Assembly (NCBI GenBank): GCA_015680685.1
Contig: MNCI01027307.1
Span: 5,164-28,792, forward strand
Origin: Gnetum montanum
Taxonomy: Eukaryota > Streptophyta > Gnetopsida > Gnetales > Gnetaceae
Direction of reading: 5' to 3'
Length of the DNA stretch: 23,629 nucleotides
Below, piece by piece: positions 21,001 through 23,629 of the stretch. A model generated the notes under the pieces. It was not told where the DNA came from. It saw only the letters and a list, made by a program, of their open reading frames with translations, and ran no database searches. The position numbers and the translations under genes were made by a program. How positions within the stretch are numbered: position 1 is the stretch's first letter; each line of letters opens with the position of its first letter.

Positions 21001-22058
21001 TCTTCATCTTTTCATGGCATTGGTAATTTTAGAGGTCTTCTTATTAAGAATGCCAATGTTCTAGGTTGTCATTTGAAATTTCTGCTGTTGGACTTGCTTC
21101 TTCACACACCTGTCCTTGATGTGAGAACCCTTGTCTACTTATCACAAGATCCAAGTGATGATGCTATGCGTTGTTTCAAGAGGATGCCATAGTAAGCCTC
21201 TACCCATTTTCCACAACAATTAGGGTCTTGTGACTGTTGTGCATCACATTTGGGGAATTGTCTAGCATCTGCAAAATCTGAAAAAGAACCCATCCTAAGA
21301 TTTGGCATGATTTTATAGGTAGTTGCCAACCTGATGCTAACCCTTCTCCTTTTGATACCATACTTGGGACCAGCAGTGGCAGAGTTAATGCTTATTCAAA
21401 TTGCATTATGAATATATTTTAATCCAACAAGTTTGTTATTGCATGCTAATTCTAATATATGTTGTAGAATAGCATAGATGATTTGCACTTCCTTTTTTTC
21501 TGACTTTCAGGTTGAATTATGCAGCAAATAAGGCAGATGATTGCTGATGTTGATAAAGATGGTAGTGGTGCTATAGATTTTGATGAATTTGTTCATATGA
21601 TGACAGCAAAAATGGGAGAACGTGATACAAGGGAAGAATTGATGAGAGCATTTCGTGAAATAGATCAAGATCATAATGTAAAATTAATTCAGTTTTCCTC
21701 TGTAATTGTTTTTTTAAAAAATACATAGAGCTTTGGATGGTAGTTTTGTTAATTTACCTTTGTTTTGATTTAGGGAGGGATATCTCCTTCAGACATACAG
21801 AGAGCTGCCAGGGAACTTGGGGAAAGTTTTACTCGAGAAGAGATTTATGAAATGGTTAATGCTGCAGATGCCAATGGTAAGAGTTCATTCATAGTTTATG
21901 TGATCAGTGAAAATTCTTATACAAAAGATCATCAAATGATTGCATGTTTGCATATGCTGCATAAATAATAATAATTTGCTTCTTAAAATTTTTTAGGTGA
22001 TGGAGAAGTTGATCCCGAGGAATTCTTTAGAATGATGAAGAGAACAAATCTCTACTGA
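14581..22058 (+). CDS. CEN: Centrin (caltractin), EF-hand protein; 5' end missing
   Basis: Exons seen: 14581-14704, 14878-14914, 15033-15060, 21525-21677, 21774-21876 and 21997-22058 (TGA at 22056-22058). All introns are GT-AG and reading phase is kept throughout, giving 168 residues without an initiator. The order is a short basic N-terminus ([10 protein letters not shown]), then [14 protein letters not shown], then four EF-hands. Loops 1 (DTDGSGTIDAKE), 2 ([12 protein letters not shown]) and 4 ([12 protein letters not shown]) have canonical Ca2+ ligands; loop 3 (DQDHNGGISPSD) ends in D, not E. The C-terminus is RMMKRTNLY. Known of the family: centrins are about 165-175-residue calmodulin relatives acting at microtubule-organising sites, in TREX-2 mRNA export and, with XPC/Rad4, in nucleotide excision repair. 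The N-terminal half resembles Arabidopsis CEN1-type centrins; the C-terminal half is more divergent. The conserved frame suggests a working gene, but loss of the first exon by TE insertion is not excluded. Confidence 0.95.
17498..17530. repeat. Small imperfect palindrome beside the foldback
   Basis: CCTAGCACCAA, spacer AAAGAATTG, then TTGGTGTGCTAGG. A related arrangement CGCCAA-AGGAATTG-TTGGTG lies at 17605-17624, where its right arm is the first base block of the foldback. Confidence 0.6.
17619..20070. mobile_element. 2.45-kb foldback: long inverted repeat in the centrin intron
   Basis: The left arm (17619-18853) and right arm (18884-20070) are reverse complements over nearly their whole length, with a 30-bp spacer. 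The outer ends read TTGGTGACCGTTTGGGAC (left) and, reverse-complemented, TTGGCGACCGTTTGGGAC (right). The innermost arm bases are TTATAACCATAATTGC. Arms have diverged by scattered substitutions and small indels, so this is not an assembly echo. No transposase is seen, and a clear target-site duplication was not found. It could be a foldback/MULE-like non-autonomous element or two inverted copies of one repeat. A 67-codon ORF at 18220-18423 is disrupted in the other arm. Confidence 0.85.
20330..21383 (-). mobile_element. RTE-type LINE, 5' part with endonuclease (copy C)
   Basis: Minus strand: start near 21383 with GGTCCCAAGTATGG and AGGAGAAGGGTTAGCATCAG, a known plant RTE 5' pattern. Next is endonuclease coding sequence with stops, [16 protein letters not shown] (about 21015-20970) and [14 protein letters not shown]. 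An open stretch at 20823-20434 follows: [46 protein letters not shown] and [18 protein letters not shown]. The sequence fades after about 20330; the RT half is absent. [11 protein letters not shown] occupies the place of the usual GD-N motif, so catalysis is lost. Confidence 0.8.
21505..21526 (+). promoter_or_regulatory. Tandem 3' splice sites 14 nt apart
   Basis: The upstream acceptor (cut after 21510) follows a long pyrimidine run, CCTTTTTTTCTGACTTTCAG. The downstream one (cut after 21524) follows purine-containing TTGAATTATGCAG. Only the downstream site gives the centrin sequence; the upstream one adds 14 nt and runs into TAA. Confidence 0.6.
21525..22058 (+). CDS. CEN: Centrin exon cluster 2: EF-hands 2-4 and stop (three exons)
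   Basis: Exon 21525-21677 (51 codons) runs from [10 protein letters not shown] through EF-hand 2 and [14 protein letters not shown] to DQDHN. Intron 21678-21773 is 96 bp. Exon 21774-21876 encodes [16 protein letters not shown] to ADAN plus one base. Intron 21877-21996 is 120 bp. Exon 21997-22058 encodes [15 protein letters not shown] and the end. The acceptor was set at 21524/21525 because centrins have TEEQI here. A stronger-looking acceptor 14 nt upstream (CTTTCAG at 21510) would shift the frame into a TAA after six codons. Confidence 0.93.
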
Positions 22059-23529
22059 AATCTATGAAATTGCAGTGAAATGATGAGATTCTCAGTATCG
22101 GTTAATTTACTTAATTTGATACATATGATGATGTGAGGAAATATTGTGTTGCATTTCATATATATGACATGCGTTCCATGACTTTAGTTGTACTCTACAT
22201 CATGTTAAATTAGCACATTACTGTAGAATTTTGGGTTTTGTAACATATATAATGGACATAAATTCTTACTTGGACATAAATTCTTACTTGACATGAGTAA
22301 CATGGAAATTGCTGTGTTATAAATGTCATGATCATGCAGGTAACATTCTATAACATGCACCTGCATGATAATGTGTTGATTAGGTGTCACATGAGGAGAA
22401 TAATTAATTAAATAGTTTTACCAACCAGAACAGAGATATAAACTGACTAATCATAAAGACCGCGGAAACAAGTCATAGAGGAAACATGCTTAGATGCATT
22501 AAACACGGTGTGCACATGCATATTATTACCAATTTTTACTTACCAATTTGTAAACTGACTTGTTTAATGCTTGTTTTTTTTGTTAAGAAATAACATGGTC
22601 AGGAAGAGAAGAAATAGGTTGAAGATACAAAGAATCAAGTTAATGATAATAATAATTAATTGTTAGAGTTCAATTGTAATAATAATAATTTTGATTATGT
22701 AATTTTGGCAAAGAGGTAACTACTAGTCAATAAGTCTAAATAATATTTCATCCATAACATTTTTACCACTAAATGATATTTTATCTATAGCATCAATATA
22801 TTTGCTCCAAGTGAATCTATGGCTTCTATATTTATGTTTTGCATTATAATACACAAGGAATAAAATTTAGAATTTAGAAAAAGTAATCCATAAGAATTTA
22901 GAAATATTTTGCAACACAAGATCTATTACCAAAGTTGGAATTAGTTATTCTTCTCATCATACAATTTCAATGATCTAACTAAAATTCTTATGGAATATAT
23001 ATTGAATTTGGTAAAATGATGAATTGGATAATTGTCAATACAGTAGATAAACTAAAATTCAACACAGTTTTTGCAAGGTTCTCCTAGCCAAATTATAGAT
23101 ATATATTTTAAATATATAACTAAGCTAGTGTATCTATCATCACAGATAGAAAATTAGATTGTGTGTGTTGAATTGTATGTCAAAGGCTATGAATTGAACT
23201 TTTTTATTCTCAAAACTAAGTAAGAACATAATCATATACCAATAGACATATCTCTTTATTAGTATTTAAAAATGTTTAGTTATCTTATGTAAATTCTAAC
23301 AACTACAAGGTTGATAATTACATTAATTCTTAACATCCTAGAGGAAGGACCATTTACAATTAAAGAAGCCATTAAGATGTGCCATTCCTTAATTCAAATC
23401 TTGTAATAAAAATAAAAAAGGTTGCTATGAATATAAGTGCTAGTAAAATATTAACCTATAAATAGTTTCAATTGAAGTCATCTTAAAGCCAAGTCAAAAT
23501 GATAGTTGAGTCCCAAATCAAGATAAAGA
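22059..23529. other. 3' flank of the centrin gene, AT-rich
   Basis: The start should be the centrin 3' UTR; no clear AATAAA is seen close to the stop. It holds an 18-bp tandem repeat (22253-22270 and 22271-22288, TGGACATAAATTCTTACT) and an 11-bp perfect hairpin (22331-22341 with 22359-22369). Short AAT-rich runs occur at 22640-22690. No gene is seen. Confidence 0.5.
22331..22369. repeat. Small perfect hairpin in the 3' flank
   Basis: Arms ATCATGCAGGT and ACCTGCATGAT with a 17-nt loop, about 275 bp past the centrin stop. Confidence 0.6.
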
Positions 23530-23629
23530 AGAGCAAGTGATGATCATGAAAATGCTAATTTTGTTGCCTTTCATGTTGATAGTGGTTGTGTTAATTATAT
23601 GACACCATGTAAAGTAAGTTTTGTTGATT
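23530..23629 (+). pseudogene. Start of a second copia element: protease region, cut by window edge
   Basis: An open frame from about 23530 reads DHENANFVAFHVDSGCVNYM, then TPCKVSFVD to the window end. DSGC with a following NxMT is the copia aspartic protease active-site signature (DSGCSNHMT in many families); here the catalytic Asp is present, unlike the copia at 12155-14383. Direction is plus. No zinc knuckle was recognised upstream, so whether this copy is intact cannot be judged. Confidence 0.65.

Larger units (their letters stand above)
15061..21524 (+). other. 6,464-bp centrin intron loaded with repeats
   Basis: This intron is bounded by GAG|GTAAGC and TATGCAG|CAA. About 15061-17490 is AT-rich with only short chance ORFs; 16960-17300 hints at an old coding remnant on the minus strand, which I do not recognise. 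After that come small palindromes (17498-17530, 17601-17626), a 2.45-kb foldback (17619-20070) and an RTE LINE 5' fragment on the minus strand (about 20330-21383). Splice-site phase (0) matches on both sides. Confidence 0.85.

Noticed and set aside
21519-21728. ORF starting ATG at 21519 as a separate small EF-hand gene
   Set aside because: The ATG lies in the 14-nt stretch before the centrin acceptor. The sequence is centrin exon 4 read through into its intron.

Overview
This is nuclear DNA from a seed plant with a transposon-rich, probably large genome. It is a draft assembly with one N at 799. The evidence is a plant-type centrin gene with GT-AG introns, a 6.46-kb intron full of repeats, and decayed plant Ty1/copia, RTE-type LINE and L1-type LINE sequences with stops in almost every domain. 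Long TE-filled introns and low gene density would suit a gymnosperm, but species cannot be fixed from this window.

Layout. 1-1256: two direct copies of an LTR-like promoter/leader block (TATA-like CTATAAATA) joined to a 20-bp-period array of AGACRTCTCC. About 1600-2203: 3' end of an RTE LINE (+). About 2204-14383: an old copia element on the minus strand. Its 5' LTR is at 13954-14383, its PBS at 13937-13953, and gag, protease, integrase, RT and RNase H follow toward lower coordinates. It is broken by at least three insertions: an LTR-like piece at about 2881-3806 with a second AGACRTCTCC array; an RTE LINE (minus) in the integrase; and a 6.3-kb L1-type LINE (+, about 5833-12121) inside that RTE. 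Both nested LINE insertions still have recognisable target-site duplications.

14581-22058: the only convincing host gene, a centrin/caltractin with four EF-hands. Six exons (168 codons plus stop) are visible. The initiator exon is not found and should lie upstream of the copia LTR or outside the window. Intron 3 of the visible set (15061-21524) carries a 2.45-kb foldback (two arms of about 1.2 kb with a 30-bp spacer) and the 5' part of another RTE LINE. 22059-23529 is AT-rich 3' flank. At the right edge a second copia element begins (+, protease region).

The TE proteins look dead: lost catalytic residues, frameshifts and many TAG stops. The most interesting points are the 20-bp array whose variants look like CpG-decay products, the intronic foldback as a possible hairpin-RNA source, a 14-nt tandem acceptor in the centrin gene where the upstream site would cause an immediate stop, and an unidentified coiled-coil coding region after the zf-RVT domain of the L1.
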